Source: Rossellomorea marisflavi (GTDB taxonomy: Bacteria > Bacillota > Bacilli > Bacillales > Bacillaceae_B). From it: a DNA stretch of 64,000 nucleotides. This document shows positions 17,936 through 26,945 of this stretch, piece after piece. The notes under the pieces are model-generated. The model had not been told where the DNA came from, made no database searches, and was given only the letters and a program-made list of their open reading frames with translations. How positions within the stretch are numbered: the first letter of the stretch is position 1; each line of letters begins with the position of its first letter. The DNA lies in the NCBI GenBank assembly GCA_003667865.1, contig CP033051.1, positions 2,816,501 through 2,880,500 of the forward strand, in the 5' to 3' direction. A program made the position numbers and the translations under genes.

Positions 17936-18283
17936 AAATACCTTTTTCTATATTCCCTATTTTTAAACGTTTAAACTTCGTTCTCTTCAAGAATATCGAG
18001 TCACGTTTTATGTGCACACGAGAGTTTTGCATTCAACGGAGCGGGTGGTGAGCTTCCATGGTGCGTTGGTAAGTACTCACTTATCAAAGTAATTATCGGA
18101 GGAATCAACCACACTTCCGTCCAAACACTTCAGTAAATTGATCCGAGTAGCGAAACTAGATTTAAAATTATTCCTTTAAAAAATAGTAGAAAATGATTAA
18201 AACCACTTAGAAGGGGTAATACTTTTATAGGTATAATCAAGTAGTAAAGTGTTTCTATTTGAATGTGCCTATCTTATGTATCA
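17936..18283. other. Intergenic stretch with possible structured RNA
   Basis: No convincing gene is visible. The part at 18003-18135 is richer in G and C than its surroundings and holds nested inverted repeats: CAACG (18034-18038) with CGTTG (18063-18067), TAAGT with ACTTA around 18070-18084, and CGGA with TCCG around 18099-18120. A short GGAGCGGGTGGTGAGC run faintly recalls T-box stem I, but the T-box sequence itself is absent. A minus-strand frame across 17826-18032 covers the mscT promoter and looks spurious. Confidence 0.3.
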
Positions 18284-18312
18284 TTGACTGAAATTAGCTA
18301 TTCTAGTATAAT
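18284..18312 (+). promoter_or_regulatory. Sigma-A promoter of ykuU
   Basis: TTGACT (18284-18289) and a perfect TATAAT (18307-18312) are separated by 17 bases. Transcription would start near 18319, about 69 bases before the coding region. Confidence 0.75.
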
Positions 18313-18387
18313 TGCCCATGGAAAATATTATAAGGTTGAGAATACATAGAGTCTTTCTCGATTAAAACATATTGGAGGGATTTTGTT

Positions 18388-18930
18388 ATGGCAGAACGTA
18401 TGGTTGGAAAACAAGCTCCACGTTTTGAAATGGAAGCAGTATTAGCTAACAAAGAATTCGGTAAAGTGTCATTAGAAGAAAATATGAAAAATGACAAATG
18501 GACAGTATTATTCTTCTATCCAATGGATTTTACATTTGTATGTCCTACTGAAATCACAGCAATCTCTGACCGTTATGATGAGTTTGAAGATCTTGATGCA
18601 GAGGTTATTGGTGTTTCTACAGATACAATTCATACTCACTTAGCTTGGATTAACACAGATCGTAAAGACAACGGATTAGGCGAGCTACGTTATCCACTAG
18701 CAGCAGATACAAACCATACTGTTTCTCGTGAATATGGTGTTCTTATTGAAGAAGAAGGTATAGCATTACGTGGTTTATATATCATTAGCCCTGAAGGGGA
18801 GCTTCAATATCAAGTTGTATTCCACAACAATATTGGACGTGATGTAGAAGAAACTCTACGTGTTCTTCAAGCACTTCAAACTGGTGGTCTATGCCCAGCA
18901 AACTGGAAGCCAGGTCAAAAAACGCTTTAA
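18388..18930 (+). CDS. ykuU: Typical 2-Cys peroxiredoxin YkuU
   Basis: Peroxiredoxins reduce hydrogen peroxide and organic peroxides with a reactive cysteine. This 180-residue protein has the peroxidatic motif DFTFVCPTE (Cys52) and the resolving motif GLCPANWKPG (Cys169), as in AhpC/Prx1 enzymes. Length and neighbours match B. subtilis YkuU. It has a strong promoter and a GGAGGG ribosome binding site. A strong terminator follows, yet the thioredoxin-like ykuV comes next, as in B. subtilis, so a redox partnership is likely. The electron donor is not shown by the sequence. Confidence 0.93.
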   Translation: MAERMVGKQAPRFEMEAVLANKEFGKVSLEENMKNDKWTVLFFYPMDFTFVCPTEITAISDRYDEFEDLDAEVIGVSTDTIHTHLAWINTDRKDNGLGELRYPLAADTNHTVSREYGVLIEEEGIALRGLYIISPEGELQYQVVFHNNIGRDVEETLRVLQALQTGGLCPANWKPGQKTL

Positions 18931-18942
18931 TTTTGACTCATG

Positions 18943-18992
18943 AGAGGGCTGACTCAGATAAGGTACTTTCCTTATTGAGTTAGTCCTCTTTT
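18943..18992 (+). terminator. Rho-independent terminator after ykuU
   Basis: AGAGGGCTGACTCA (18943-18956) pairs with the TGAGTTAGTCCTCT arm ending near 18990, with an inner ATAAGG/CTTAT stem. A TTTT tail follows. Confidence 0.8.
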
Positions 18993-19036
18993 ACTACATA
19001 CTACGAAATATTCTTTTAAATCTAGGAGGTTATATA

Positions 19037-19492
19037 ATGAAATTACGTGAACCAATGCCTGAATTAGCCGGTGCAACGGAATGGTTAAATGGAGAACTTA
19101 CAAAAGAAAACTTAGTCGGTGAAAAGCCAACTTTAATTCATTTTTGGTCTATTAGCTGTCATTTATGTAAAGAAGCAATGCCACAAGTAAATGAGTTTAG
19201 AGATCAATATCGTGATAAGTTAAATGTTATGGCTGTTCATATGCCTAGGTCTGAAGATGATTTAAATTTAGATGAAATCAAGCGTGTAGCAGCAGAGCAT
19301 GATATTACACAACCAATCTTTGTAGATAGTGAACATAAGCTTACTGATGCTTTTGAAAATCAATATGTGCCAGCCTACTATGTATTTGATAAAGATGGTA
19401 ACCTTAGACATTTTCAAGCAGGTGGCAGTGGAATGAAGATGTTGGAAAAACGAGTGAATCGTGTTTTGGATGAACTAGAGAAAAGTGAATAA
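19037..19492 (+). CDS. ykuV: Thioredoxin-like thiol-disulfide oxidoreductase YkuV
   Basis: The 151-residue cytoplasmic protein has a thioredoxin fold with the active site SCHLCKE (Cys41 and Cys44), the downstream cis-proline region YVPAYYVFDKDG and no signal peptide. It agrees almost throughout with B. subtilis YkuV, a TlpA/ResA-like reductase. Its expected role is to reduce disulfides, perhaps those of YkuU; that pairing rests on gene order only. The GAGG ribosome binding site and ATG are clear, and a strong terminator follows. Confidence 0.93.
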   Translation: MKLREPMPELAGATEWLNGELTKENLVGEKPTLIHFWSISCHLCKEAMPQVNEFRDQYRDKLNVMAVHMPRSEDDLNLDEIKRVAAEHDITQPIFVDSEHKLTDAFENQYVPAYYVFDKDGNLRHFQAGGSGMKMLEKRVNRVLDELEKSE

Positions 19493-19503
19493 TTTCTAGA
19501 TGG

Positions 19504-19529
19504 GATCAGTCATTGACTGATCTTTTTTT
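19504..19529 (+). terminator. Rho-independent terminator after ykuV
   Basis: GATCAGTC (19504-19511) and GACTGATC (19515-19522) form a perfect stem around a three-base loop, followed by seven T residues. Confidence 0.85.
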
Positions 19530-19690
19530 GTAATGCTGAAAAAAGTAACAAAACATATTACAGAATATTTTAAATTAGATAGTAAATTCATAAAATAGTA
19601 AAAAATTTTAGTAAAAGGGTGGAAAATTATTTCGAAACTCGATATATTTATTTATACGTTCTTATTTGCATAAGGGGAGGGGAAACACAT

Positions 19691-21445
19691 ATGGAGACGT
19701 TTAAGAAATTAAAGGCCTTCTACTGGCCGTACAAATCCTATTTTATTACATCGGTTATCTTCTTGTTATTTGTAACTGGAATTACCGTTGTATATCCCAT
19801 GATACTACAGATTACGATCGATGATGTCGTTCTGAAGGGTGATTATGGTTTAATTCCATATCTGGCGATTGGGTTTGTACTCATTATGATTGTTAAAGGT
19901 GTGGCAACATATATTCACCAATATACTGGTGATATGTTTGGGATTACATCTGTATACCGTTTGAGAAACGAGCTTTATGAAAAACTTCAGTATTTGCCTT
20001 TCCGTTATTATGATAACGCAAAGACAGGAGATTTAATGTCACGTCTAACTGCCGATGTAGAAGCATTTCGTTTCTTCTTATCATTTGGTTTTTCAGAGCT
20101 TATACGATTTGTACTATTAATAACAATAAGTTTTGGTGTTATGTATTATTATTCTCCTTCATTAACTTTTGTTACATTGGCTACAATTCCATTCTTAGCT
20201 GTAACTGTGTATAAGTTTGACAAAGCTGTTCACCCTGCATTTAGAGGGATTAGAAAGTCATTCGGTAAATTAAATACGAATGTACAAGAGAATATTAGTG
20301 GTATTAATACTGTAAAATCTTTATCTCGTGAGGAATTCCAAGTAAATAAATTCAATGCTTCTAATGGAGACTATAAATCTAAATATCTATTTACATCTGA
20401 TATTTGGGCGAAGTATTTTCCTCTTATGGAGTTTTTAGGAAATCTAAGTGTTGTCGCACTTCTTTCATATGGTGGTTACTTAGTTATCAACAATCAACTT
20501 CAACCAGGTGAACTTGTCGCATTCTATAGTTTAGTTTGGTACATCATTTGGCCAATTATGAATTTGGGATTCGTTATTAATCAATTCTCACAATCCAAAG
20601 CTTCTGGTGAACGTTTATTAGAAATATTAGAGGAACCAGAAGATATTGAAGATCAAGAGAACGCTTTAGTAATGGATAAACTTAGAGGTGAAGTGGAGTT
20701 TAATCACGTTACCTTAAAATACACAAAGGATGATGAACCTGCTTTAGAAGATGTATCTTTTAAAGCGTATCCTGGTAAGGTCATTGGTCTAATTGGTGCG
20801 ACTGGCTCTGGTAAAACTTCTGTTGTTAGTCTTCTAAACCGATTCTATGAACCTGGTAAAGGGAGTATCTCGATAGATGCAAGACCTATATCAGATTATT
20901 CGTTAAAAACACTTCGAAAGAATGTTGGCGTTGTTCTTCAAGAGTCATTTTTATTCTCTTCAACAATTAAAGCAAACATATCCTACGGGCGTCCTGATGC
21001 TACAATGGAAGAAATCATTGAAGCGGCAAAGAGTGCACAAGCACATGAATTTATCATGGAACTACCTGATGGATATGAAACACGATTAGGCGAAAGAGGA
21101 CTTGGACTTTCCGGTGGCCAGAAACAACGTATTTCAATTGCTCGTGCTATCTGCACCGACCCAAGTATTTTAATCTTGGATGATGCGACTAGTGCAGTAG
21201 ATATGGAAACAGAGTTCAGAATTCAAAAGGCATTAAAAGAAGTTATGGCTGATCGAACAACCTTTATCATTGCACACCGAATTTCATCATTAAAGCATGC
21301 GGATGAGATTCTAGTATTTGAAGATGGAAAGATTGTGGAGCGAGGAGTGCATGATGATCTCGTGAATAAGCAAGGAATCTATCAAAGAATCTATAATATC
21401 CAATACAAAGATCAAAAGAGAATCTTGCAAACTCAGGAAGGGTAG
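19691..21445 (+). CDS. yknU: ABC exporter half-transporter, degenerate-site subunit (YknU-like)
   Basis: This 584-residue protein joins six membrane helices (about 1-300) to an ATPase domain (about 335-584), as in multidrug and lipid exporters. Walker A is GATGSGKTS, and the signature LSGGQKQR is intact. In Walker B (LILDDATSAVD) the catalytic glutamate is aspartate, the mark of the degenerate site in heterodimeric exporters. An upstream in-frame TTG at 19619 has a poor context. GGGGAGGGG before the ATG at 19691 decides the start. The next gene is the partner and starts within ten bases. The symbol follows synteny with B. subtilis yknUV; other paralogous pairs (yheIH/bmrCD) share this architecture. 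Confidence 0.8.
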   Translation: METFKKLKAFYWPYKSYFITSVIFLLFVTGITVVYPMILQITIDDVVLKGDYGLIPYLAIGFVLIMIVKGVATYIHQYTGDMFGITSVYRLRNELYEKLQYLPFRYYDNAKTGDLMSRLTADVEAFRFFLSFGFSELIRFVLLITISFGVMYYYSPSLTFVTLATIPFLAVTVYKFDKAVHPAFRGIRKSFGKLNTNVQENISGINTVKSLSREEFQVNKFNASNGDYKSKYLFTSDIWAKYFPLMEFLGNLSVVALLSYGGYLVINNQLQPGELVAFYSLVWYIIWPIMNLGFVINQFSQSKASGERLLEILEEPEDIEDQENALVMDKLRGEVEFNHVTLKYTKDDEPALEDVSFKAYPGKVIGLIGATGSGKTSVVSLLNRFYEPGKGSISIDARPISDYSLKTLRKNVGVVLQESFLFSSTIKANISYGRPDATMEEIIEAAKSAQAHEFIMELPDGYETRLGERGLGLSGGQKQRISIARAICTDPSILILDDATSAVDMETEFRIQKALKEVMADRTTFIIAHRISSLKHADEILVFEDGKIVERGVHDDLVNKQGIYQRIYNIQYKDQKRILQTQEG

Positions 21446-21454
21446 GTGAATGGC

Positions 21455-23278
21455 ATGGAGAAGAAACAAACGAAAGTACAAGAAGCAATAATGAAACGAT
21501 TTCATTATTCAACAGACCAAGTTATCGACAAACCGTTTAACTGGAAGCAGTTATGGAGATTGTTAGCATACTTAAAACCATACTCCAAAAGCTTACTACC
21601 TCTTTCCATTATCATGGTTTTAATCAATACTGGAGTGCGGCTAGTAATACCGATCCTAATTGGTGTGTACACACTAGATAAAGCAATCGTAAATAAAGAC
21701 ATGAATCTACTTACAAAGCTAATAATTGGAATCGCTGTCCTTTACATTGTCAATTATGTTGCGAATAGGCTTCGAATTCGTTGGATGAATCAATTAGGGC
21801 AAGGGGTTATTTATGATTTAAGGAAGCATCTGTTTTCACATGTTCAAGGCTTATCACATCGCTTTTTTGATCAACGATCTGCTGGCTCGATATTGGTTCG
21901 GATTTTAAATGATATTAACTCACTTCAAGAATTGTTTACAAATGGAGTTATTAATCTATTAATGGATATGATTCTATTAATTGGAATCATCATTATATTA
22001 TTTACCTTAAGTCCAGAGTTAACATTAGCGGTTATGGTTATTCTTCCAATTATGTTCTTTATATCCACTAGTTTAAGAAAAAAGATTCGTCGTTCTTGGC
22101 AGCTTGTACGTTTAAAACAATCAAAGCTTAATTCTCACTTGAATGAGAGTATTCAAGGAATTCGAGTAACACAATCCTTTACACAAGAGAAAGAAAACAT
22201 GTCTTTCTTCGATGGAGTGAATACAGAGACATTTTCAGCATGGCAAACTGCAACTAGAAAAAATGCGATGTTCAGACCGTTAGTGGAGCTAACGAATGCT
22301 ATCGGGACGGCTGTACTAATATGGTATGGAGCTAGTCTAATTCAAGATGGCTTAAATCTAGGTGAATTTGTTTCCTTTGCGTTCTATCTAGGAATGTTCT
22401 GGGAGCCAATTTCTCGTCTTGGTCAAGTCTATAATCAACTGTTAATGGGTATGGCCTCATCAGAACGTATTTTTGAGTTTTTGGATGAGAAACCAATTGT
22501 TAATGAAAAAGATAATGCAAAGCAATTGGATCGTATTCAGGGGCGAATTGAATTTAAAGATGTTGAGTTCTCATATGATGAAAAGAGGAAAGCCTTAGCG
22601 GGGATAAATCTTGTTATGAAAGAAGGTCAAACTGTTGCATTGGTTGGCCATACTGGTTCAGGTAAATCTACAATAGCGAACCTAATCAGCCGCTTTTATG
22701 ACCCAACTAAAGGTAAAGTATTAATTGATGATGTGGATCTTCGAGATGTAACGGTTCCAAGTTTACGTAATCAGATTAGTGTTGTACTGCAAGACACCTT
22801 TATTTTTTCAGGGACTATTATGGAGAATATCCGTTTCGGAAGACCTGATGCAACAGATGAAGAAGTCATGGATGCTGCGAGAGCAATTGGAGCAGACTAC
22901 TTTATTGAAAAGCTTCCTAATGGATTCAATACAGAAGTTGAAGAACGAGGAAATATACTGTCTGTAGGTGAAAGACAGCTTTTATCCTTTGCTCGAGCAT
23001 TACTTGCCGATCCGAGAATTATCATTTTGGATGAGGCAACAGCATCTATTGATACGGAAACAGAAGTGAAGATACAATCTGCATTAAAACGTCTTTTAAA
23101 TGGAAGAACAGCGATTATTATTGCACACAGGCTATCTACGATTCGAGAAAGTGATAATATTTTCGTTCTTGATCATGGAAAACTTATCGAACATGGTAAT
23201 CATGACGAACTTATGGATCAAAAGGGAGAGTATTATCAGTTAGTTAAGTCACAATTTAAAATGCTTGAAGCTATGTAA
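21455..23278 (+). CDS. yknV: ABC exporter half-transporter, catalytic-site subunit (YknV-like)
   Basis: The partner of the preceding gene: 607 residues with six helices and an ATPase domain. Walker A is GHTGSGKST. Walker B IIILDEATASID keeps the catalytic glutamate, and the H-loop histidine is in IIIAHRLST. The signature is altered (LSVGERQ instead of LSGGQ). In a heterodimer this signature would pair with the aspartate Walker B of the first subunit, giving one dead and one live ATP site. Two starts are possible: GTG at 21446 right after the previous stop, or ATG at 21455; the ATG is preferred for spacing to TAGGTG. A terminator follows. The substrate is unknown. Confidence 0.8.
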   Translation: MEKKQTKVQEAIMKRFHYSTDQVIDKPFNWKQLWRLLAYLKPYSKSLLPLSIIMVLINTGVRLVIPILIGVYTLDKAIVNKDMNLLTKLIIGIAVLYIVNYVANRLRIRWMNQLGQGVIYDLRKHLFSHVQGLSHRFFDQRSAGSILVRILNDINSLQELFTNGVINLLMDMILLIGIIIILFTLSPELTLAVMVILPIMFFISTSLRKKIRRSWQLVRLKQSKLNSHLNESIQGIRVTQSFTQEKENMSFFDGVNTETFSAWQTATRKNAMFRPLVELTNAIGTAVLIWYGASLIQDGLNLGEFVSFAFYLGMFWEPISRLGQVYNQLLMGMASSERIFEFLDEKPIVNEKDNAKQLDRIQGRIEFKDVEFSYDEKRKALAGINLVMKEGQTVALVGHTGSGKSTIANLISRFYDPTKGKVLIDDVDLRDVTVPSLRNQISVVLQDTFIFSGTIMENIRFGRPDATDEEVMDAARAIGADYFIEKLPNGFNTEVEERGNILSVGERQLLSFARALLADPRIIILDEATASIDTETEVKIQSALKRLLNGRTAIIIAHRLSTIRESDNIFVLDHGKLIEHGNHDELMDQKGEYYQLVKSQFKMLEAM

Positions 23279-23293
23279 TTTAATAATGTAATG

Positions 23294-23328
23294 AAAGACA
23301 ATGAGAAGGGTTTCTCATTGTCTTTTTT
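23294..23328 (+). terminator. Rho-independent terminator after yknV
   Basis: AAAGACAATGAGAA pairs with TTCTCATTGTCTTT across a short GGGT loop, and a T run follows. Confidence 0.85.
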
Positions 23329-23339
23329 ATGTTCTGAAA

Positions 23340-23706
23340 AAATTAGTAACTTTTTTAATCAAGTAATCTAGGGCATTGTGTTTGGAGGTTCGCTATCATC
23401 CTAGGAATAAAAGTGCCCATAAGAAGATAACAGCGTTTCTACCATTCAATGAAAAGTACATGAATCTTGCTTATCTAAAAATATCATTTTGTTTAGCAAG
23501 CGAACGATTGAATGTTCATTTTCAAGTTTTACCGATTATGTTTTGTGGAAGTATAGAGGGTATACGTGCTTATCTCGTAATCGGTATAGAAATAATGAAA
23601 GAACCTGATTCTTATAGCATATGATTAAAGGTACAAGGTTCGAGAAGGTAAACATACATAAAAGAGTTAATAAATAGAAAGTAATGTACTTTGGGAGGTT
23701 GGGAAT
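23340..23706 (+). promoter_or_regulatory. Leader region of the bd oxidase genes with two hairpins
   Basis: This gene-free stretch holds two spaced inverted repeats. In the first, CATTCAAT (23443-23450) with ATTGAATG (23507-23514) encloses CTTGCT (23466-23471) with AGCAAG (23495-23500). In the second, ACCGATTA (23531-23538) pairs with TAATCGGT (23578-23585). Neither has a U tail. A frame of 82 codons from 23376 starts with TTG and shows no domain, so I did not call it. GGGAGG precedes the coding start of the oxidase. Confidence 0.4.
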
Positions 23707-25038
23707 ATGGATTTTGATAGTGTTCTATTAAGTAGAATGTTAACATCTATTACTCTTGCATTTCACATTATCTTTGCAACGATAGGTGTTGGAATTCCAG
23801 TGATGATATCCATTGCAGAATTTATTGGGATTAAGCGCAATGATCAACAATATCTTTTATTAGCTAGAAGGTGGGCTAGAGGCTTTACGATTACGGTTGC
23901 TGTTGGTGTTGTTACAGGAACAGCCATTGGTCTTCAGTTGTCGCTATTATGGCCAACCTTTATGAGGGTAGCAGGTCAAGTTATTGCCCTTCCTTTATTT
24001 ATGGAGACGTTTGCATTCTTCTTTGAAGCCATCTTTCTAGGAATCTACTTGTATACATGGGATCGCTTTAAAAATAAATGGATTCACTGGATCCTGACGA
24101 TACCGATTATGATTGGTTCTTCAGCTTCAGCCTTATTTATTACTACCGTTAATGCCTTTATGAATACACCTCAAGGGTTTGACCTTGTGATGGGAAAGGC
24201 AGTGAATATTGATCCAATAGCAGCCATGTTAAATCCGGCGACTCCAACAAAGGTTTTTCATGTATTAACTTCAGCGTATTTAACGTCTGCACTTATACTA
24301 GCTGCAATTACTGCATTTTATCTATTGAAAAATCGTACAGGTATTTATTATCGTAAAGCCTTACGTTTAACAATGAGCGCAGCATTTATCTTTGCGATAT
24401 TAACAGCATTAGCAGGTGATTTCTCTGCGAAATTTCTCGCAGAACACCAACCAGAAAAACTTGCTGCAGGAGAATGGCATTTTGAAACAGAGGATAATGC
24501 CGATTTGATCCTATTTGGTACATTAAATGAGGAGAATGAAATTGAAAATGAAATAAGATTACCAGGTTTTTTGAGCTTTTTAGCTGGAGGCTCCTTCAAT
24601 TATGAAGTGACAGGCTTAAATGAATTTCCAAAGGATGAAATTCCACCTTTATGGATCCATTATATGTTTGACTTAATGGTATCTATTGGGTTTTATAGTC
24701 TCTTTATTACGGGATTATTTGTTGTTTTTTCAAAGTGGAAGAAGGGTGTTGCATTTAGTAAACCACTGCTGTGGGGAATTGTTGCAAGTGGTCCGTTATC
24801 GATGCTTGCAATTGAATTTGGTTGGATCTATGCAGAAGTTGGTCGTCAGCCCTGGATTTTAAGGGGGTATATGAAGGTTGCAGAAGCAGCAACAACAGCG
24901 GATGGAGTTGGACTTACGCTCTTATTGTTTGTTGGATTATATATCATTTTAGCTATCTTTTGTATAGTAGTGTTGTTGAAAATGTTTAAAAATAAACCAG
25001 CTGAAATCGAATTAGAGCAACGTTTTGGCAAACGATAA
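23707..25038 (+). CDS. cydA: Cytochrome bd-type quinol oxidase subunit I
   Basis: Subunit I carries the hemes and the quinol site of a bd-type terminal oxidase, which reduces oxygen without pumping protons. The 443-residue membrane protein has candidate heme ligands His20 (LAFHIIFATIG), His185 (FHVLTSAY) and Met324 (DLMVSIGFYS). It also has the quinol-loop motif HQPEKLAAGEW and the GRQPW signature. The short quinol loop is the form found in Bacillaceae. B. subtilis has two such genes, cydA and ythA. This copy is not next to cydCD and may correspond to ythA; the symbol names the family. Confidence 0.85.
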   Translation: MDFDSVLLSRMLTSITLAFHIIFATIGVGIPVMISIAEFIGIKRNDQQYLLLARRWARGFTITVAVGVVTGTAIGLQLSLLWPTFMRVAGQVIALPLFMETFAFFFEAIFLGIYLYTWDRFKNKWIHWILTIPIMIGSSASALFITTVNAFMNTPQGFDLVMGKAVNIDPIAAMLNPATPTKVFHVLTSAYLTSALILAAITAFYLLKNRTGIYYRKALRLTMSAAFIFAILTALAGDFSAKFLAEHQPEKLAAGEWHFETEDNADLILFGTLNEENEIENEIRLPGFLSFLAGGSFNYEVTGLNEFPKDEIPPLWIHYMFDLMVSIGFYSLFITGLFVVFSKWKKGVAFSKPLLWGIVASGPLSMLAIEFGWIYAEVGRQPWILRGYMKVAEAATTADGVGLTLLLFVGLYIILAIFCIVVLLKMFKNKPAEIELEQRFGKR

Positions 25039-25156
25039 CCGGTAATGATATCAGTATAAGGAAGCAATGAGTCAATAGGTAATAAAAGTGGTGTCATACT
25101 TAGTAACATTATATTTTCTTTAGTGATTCGAAAAGGTGTAAAAGGAGGCAAACGTT

Positions 25157-26170
25157 TTGTCTATTGAATTGTTAGGAATTACGGTTCTTTGGTTATTTCT
25201 TTATGGGTATTTGATCGTGGCTTCAATTGATTTTGGAGCAGGTTTTTTTGCCTTCTATGCAAAAATGAATAATCAAAAGCATACGCTAAATGATTTGATA
25301 AGCCGGTATTTATCTCCTGTTTGGGAAGTTACAAATGTGTTTTTTGTTTTCTTTTTCGTAGGTTTAGTAGGGTTTTTTCCAGATGCTGCATATTATTATG
25401 GAACGGCTCTACTAATCCCAGGTAGCATTGCTATTATTCTTTTAGCGATAAGGGGAGCTTTTTATGCTTTTGGAAACTATGGCTCTAAGGATAATCTTTT
25501 CTTCTTGTTCTTGTATGGTGCTACTGGGCTGTTAATCCCGGCATCATTGTCTACAGCCATGACTATTTCAGAAGGTGGATTTTTAAAGGAAGTGAATGGA
25601 GATGTAATCTTTCTTGCAGATGAACTTTTTAAAAGTCCATATTCTTGGAGTGTTGTTTTATTATCTATTGTATCGGTATTATTTATTAGTTCTACATTTC
25701 TTACCTATTATGCAGACCGTGCAGGAGACATTGATTCAAGAGAAACGTTAAGGAGATTTGCTTTAATTTGGAGTCCTCCTACTATTGTGGCAAGTCTATT
25801 AGTTTTTGTAGCATTACGTGAACATAATGTAGAACACTTTAATAAGGCAATCGATATATGGTGGACATTTGGATTCTCCTTACTCTTTTTTATTTTTGCT
25901 TCTTATTTAATTTATAAAAGGCAAAGGTTTGGCACAGCCTTTATCTTTGTCATGCTTCAATTTTTCTTTGCGTTTTTTGGATATGGTTCCTCTCATTTGC
26001 CTTATATTCTTAAGCCGTATATCACAATTGAAACTGCCGTAACCAACCCAACTATGGGGAAAGCGTTAGTTATTGTTTTTATAGCAGGACTGTTTTTGCT
26101 CGTTCCTTCTTTAATCTTATTAATGAGGTTGTTTTTGTTTGACGCGGATTATATAAAAGGAAAAAAATAG
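25157..26170 (+). CDS. cydB: Cytochrome bd-type quinol oxidase subunit II
   Basis: Subunit II completes the oxidase core. The 337-residue protein has about eight or nine hydrophobic helices and an N-terminal segment GYLIVASIDFGAGFFAFYA (residues 15-33) typical of CydB, though the usual DGFDLG there is replaced by IDFGAG. The start is TTG at 25157, eight bases after AAAGGAGG. A gap of 118 bases separates it from subunit I, which is long for this gene pair, so a separate promoter or RNA processing is possible. Correspondence to ythB of B. subtilis is an alternative naming. Confidence 0.8.
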   Translation: MSIELLGITVLWLFLYGYLIVASIDFGAGFFAFYAKMNNQKHTLNDLISRYLSPVWEVTNVFFVFFFVGLVGFFPDAAYYYGTALLIPGSIAIILLAIRGAFYAFGNYGSKDNLFFLFLYGATGLLIPASLSTAMTISEGGFLKEVNGDVIFLADELFKSPYSWSVVLLSIVSVLFISSTFLTYYADRAGDIDSRETLRRFALIWSPPTIVASLLVFVALREHNVEHFNKAIDIWWTFGFSLLFFIFASYLIYKRQRFGTAFIFVMLQFFFAFFGYGSSHLPYILKPYITIETAVTNPTMGKALVIVFIAGLFLLVPSLILLMRLFLFDADYIKGKK

Positions 26171-26252
26171 TATACTTGTAGTGTAAGATGTTAAAAGGGT
26201 TCTCCCTATGCTAAAATAATACTAACATTGAAGTTTGATGGAGGAGAATCTA

Positions 26253-26909
26253 TTGAATAAAGAGTTTGTGGTTATTGGTCTGGGACGTTTTGGTGGAAGC
26301 ATCGTACGATCCCTATCTGAGCAAGGGATGGAAGTAATGGCTATTGACCAAGATGAAGACAAAATAAATGAGTTTGCTTCAATTGCCTCGCATGCTGTTG
26401 TTGCGGATTCAACTGATGAGTCAGTATTAAAAAGCTTAGGCATTCGCAATTTTGATCATGTTATTGTGGCAATCGGTGATGATATCCAATCTAGTATTTT
26501 GACAACGCTTATGTTAAAAGAAATTGGTGTAAAAAATATAACTGTAAAGGCACAAAATGATTATCATGAAAAGGTTCTACGAAAAATTGGCGCAAATCAG
26601 GTCGTACACCCGGAAAGAGATATGGGGAAAAGAATTGCTCACAATATAATATCAAATAATGTTCTAGACTATTTAGAGTTGTCAGATGAACACTCAATTG
26701 TTGAAATTGTTGCCAATGAAAACTTGGCAGGTAACACACTAATTGATTTGGATATCCGAGCGAAATTTGGTATTAATATTGTTGCAATAAAAAGGGGGAG
26801 GGATATTATTGTTTCACCCCAAGCTAACGAAGCGATATTAGAGGGAGATTTGCTGATTGTTATAGGTGCAGATACTGATATTACCCGTTTCGAGAAAAAA
26901 GTATTGTAA
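26253..26909 (+). CDS. ktrC: Potassium uptake gating protein KtrC
   Basis: KtrC is the cytoplasmic RCK-type ring that gates the KtrD potassium channel and, in B. subtilis, is inhibited by c-di-AMP. The N-terminal Rossmann domain shows VIGLGRFGGS and binds ATP/ADP; the C-terminal domain (about 135-218) is the regulatory RCK_C fold. Sequence blocks such as NYDHVI-like RNFDHVIVAIG and HPERDMGKRIAHNI match B. subtilis KtrC. Earlier in-frame starts at 26235 and 26238 exist, but GGAGGAG six bases before the TTG at 26253 gives the family N-terminus MNKEFVVIGLGRF (218 aa). KtrD is not nearby, as is normal. Confidence 0.92.
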   Translation: MNKEFVVIGLGRFGGSIVRSLSEQGMEVMAIDQDEDKINEFASIASHAVVADSTDESVLKSLGIRNFDHVIVAIGDDIQSSILTTLMLKEIGVKNITVKAQNDYHEKVLRKIGANQVVHPERDMGKRIAHNIISNNVLDYLELSDEHSIVEIVANENLAGNTLIDLDIRAKFGINIVAIKRGRDIIVSPQANEAILEGDLLIVIGADTDITRFEKKVL

Positions 26910-26913
26910 AACA

Positions 26914-26943
26914 AAAAAACGAGCCAAATGGCTCGTTTTTTTG
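26914..26943. terminator. Bidirectional terminator between ktrC and rnjA
   Basis: AAAAACGAGCC (26915-26925) and GGCTCGTTTTT (26930-26940) form a perfect hairpin with U tracts in both directions between converging genes. Confidence 0.9.
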
Positions 26944-26945
26944 TT

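Noticed and set aside
17826-18032. 68-codon minus-strand frame before mscT
   Set aside because: It runs through the mscT promoter and start without its own ribosome binding site.
18003-18135. T-box riboswitch before ykuU
   Set aside because: The conserved AGGGTGGNACCGCG element is absent, and the segment is upstream of a strong promoter, not inside the transcript.
23376-23624. 82-codon frame in the bd oxidase leader
   Set aside because: TTG start without a ribosome binding site, no recognisable domain, and it spans the inverted repeats of the leader.
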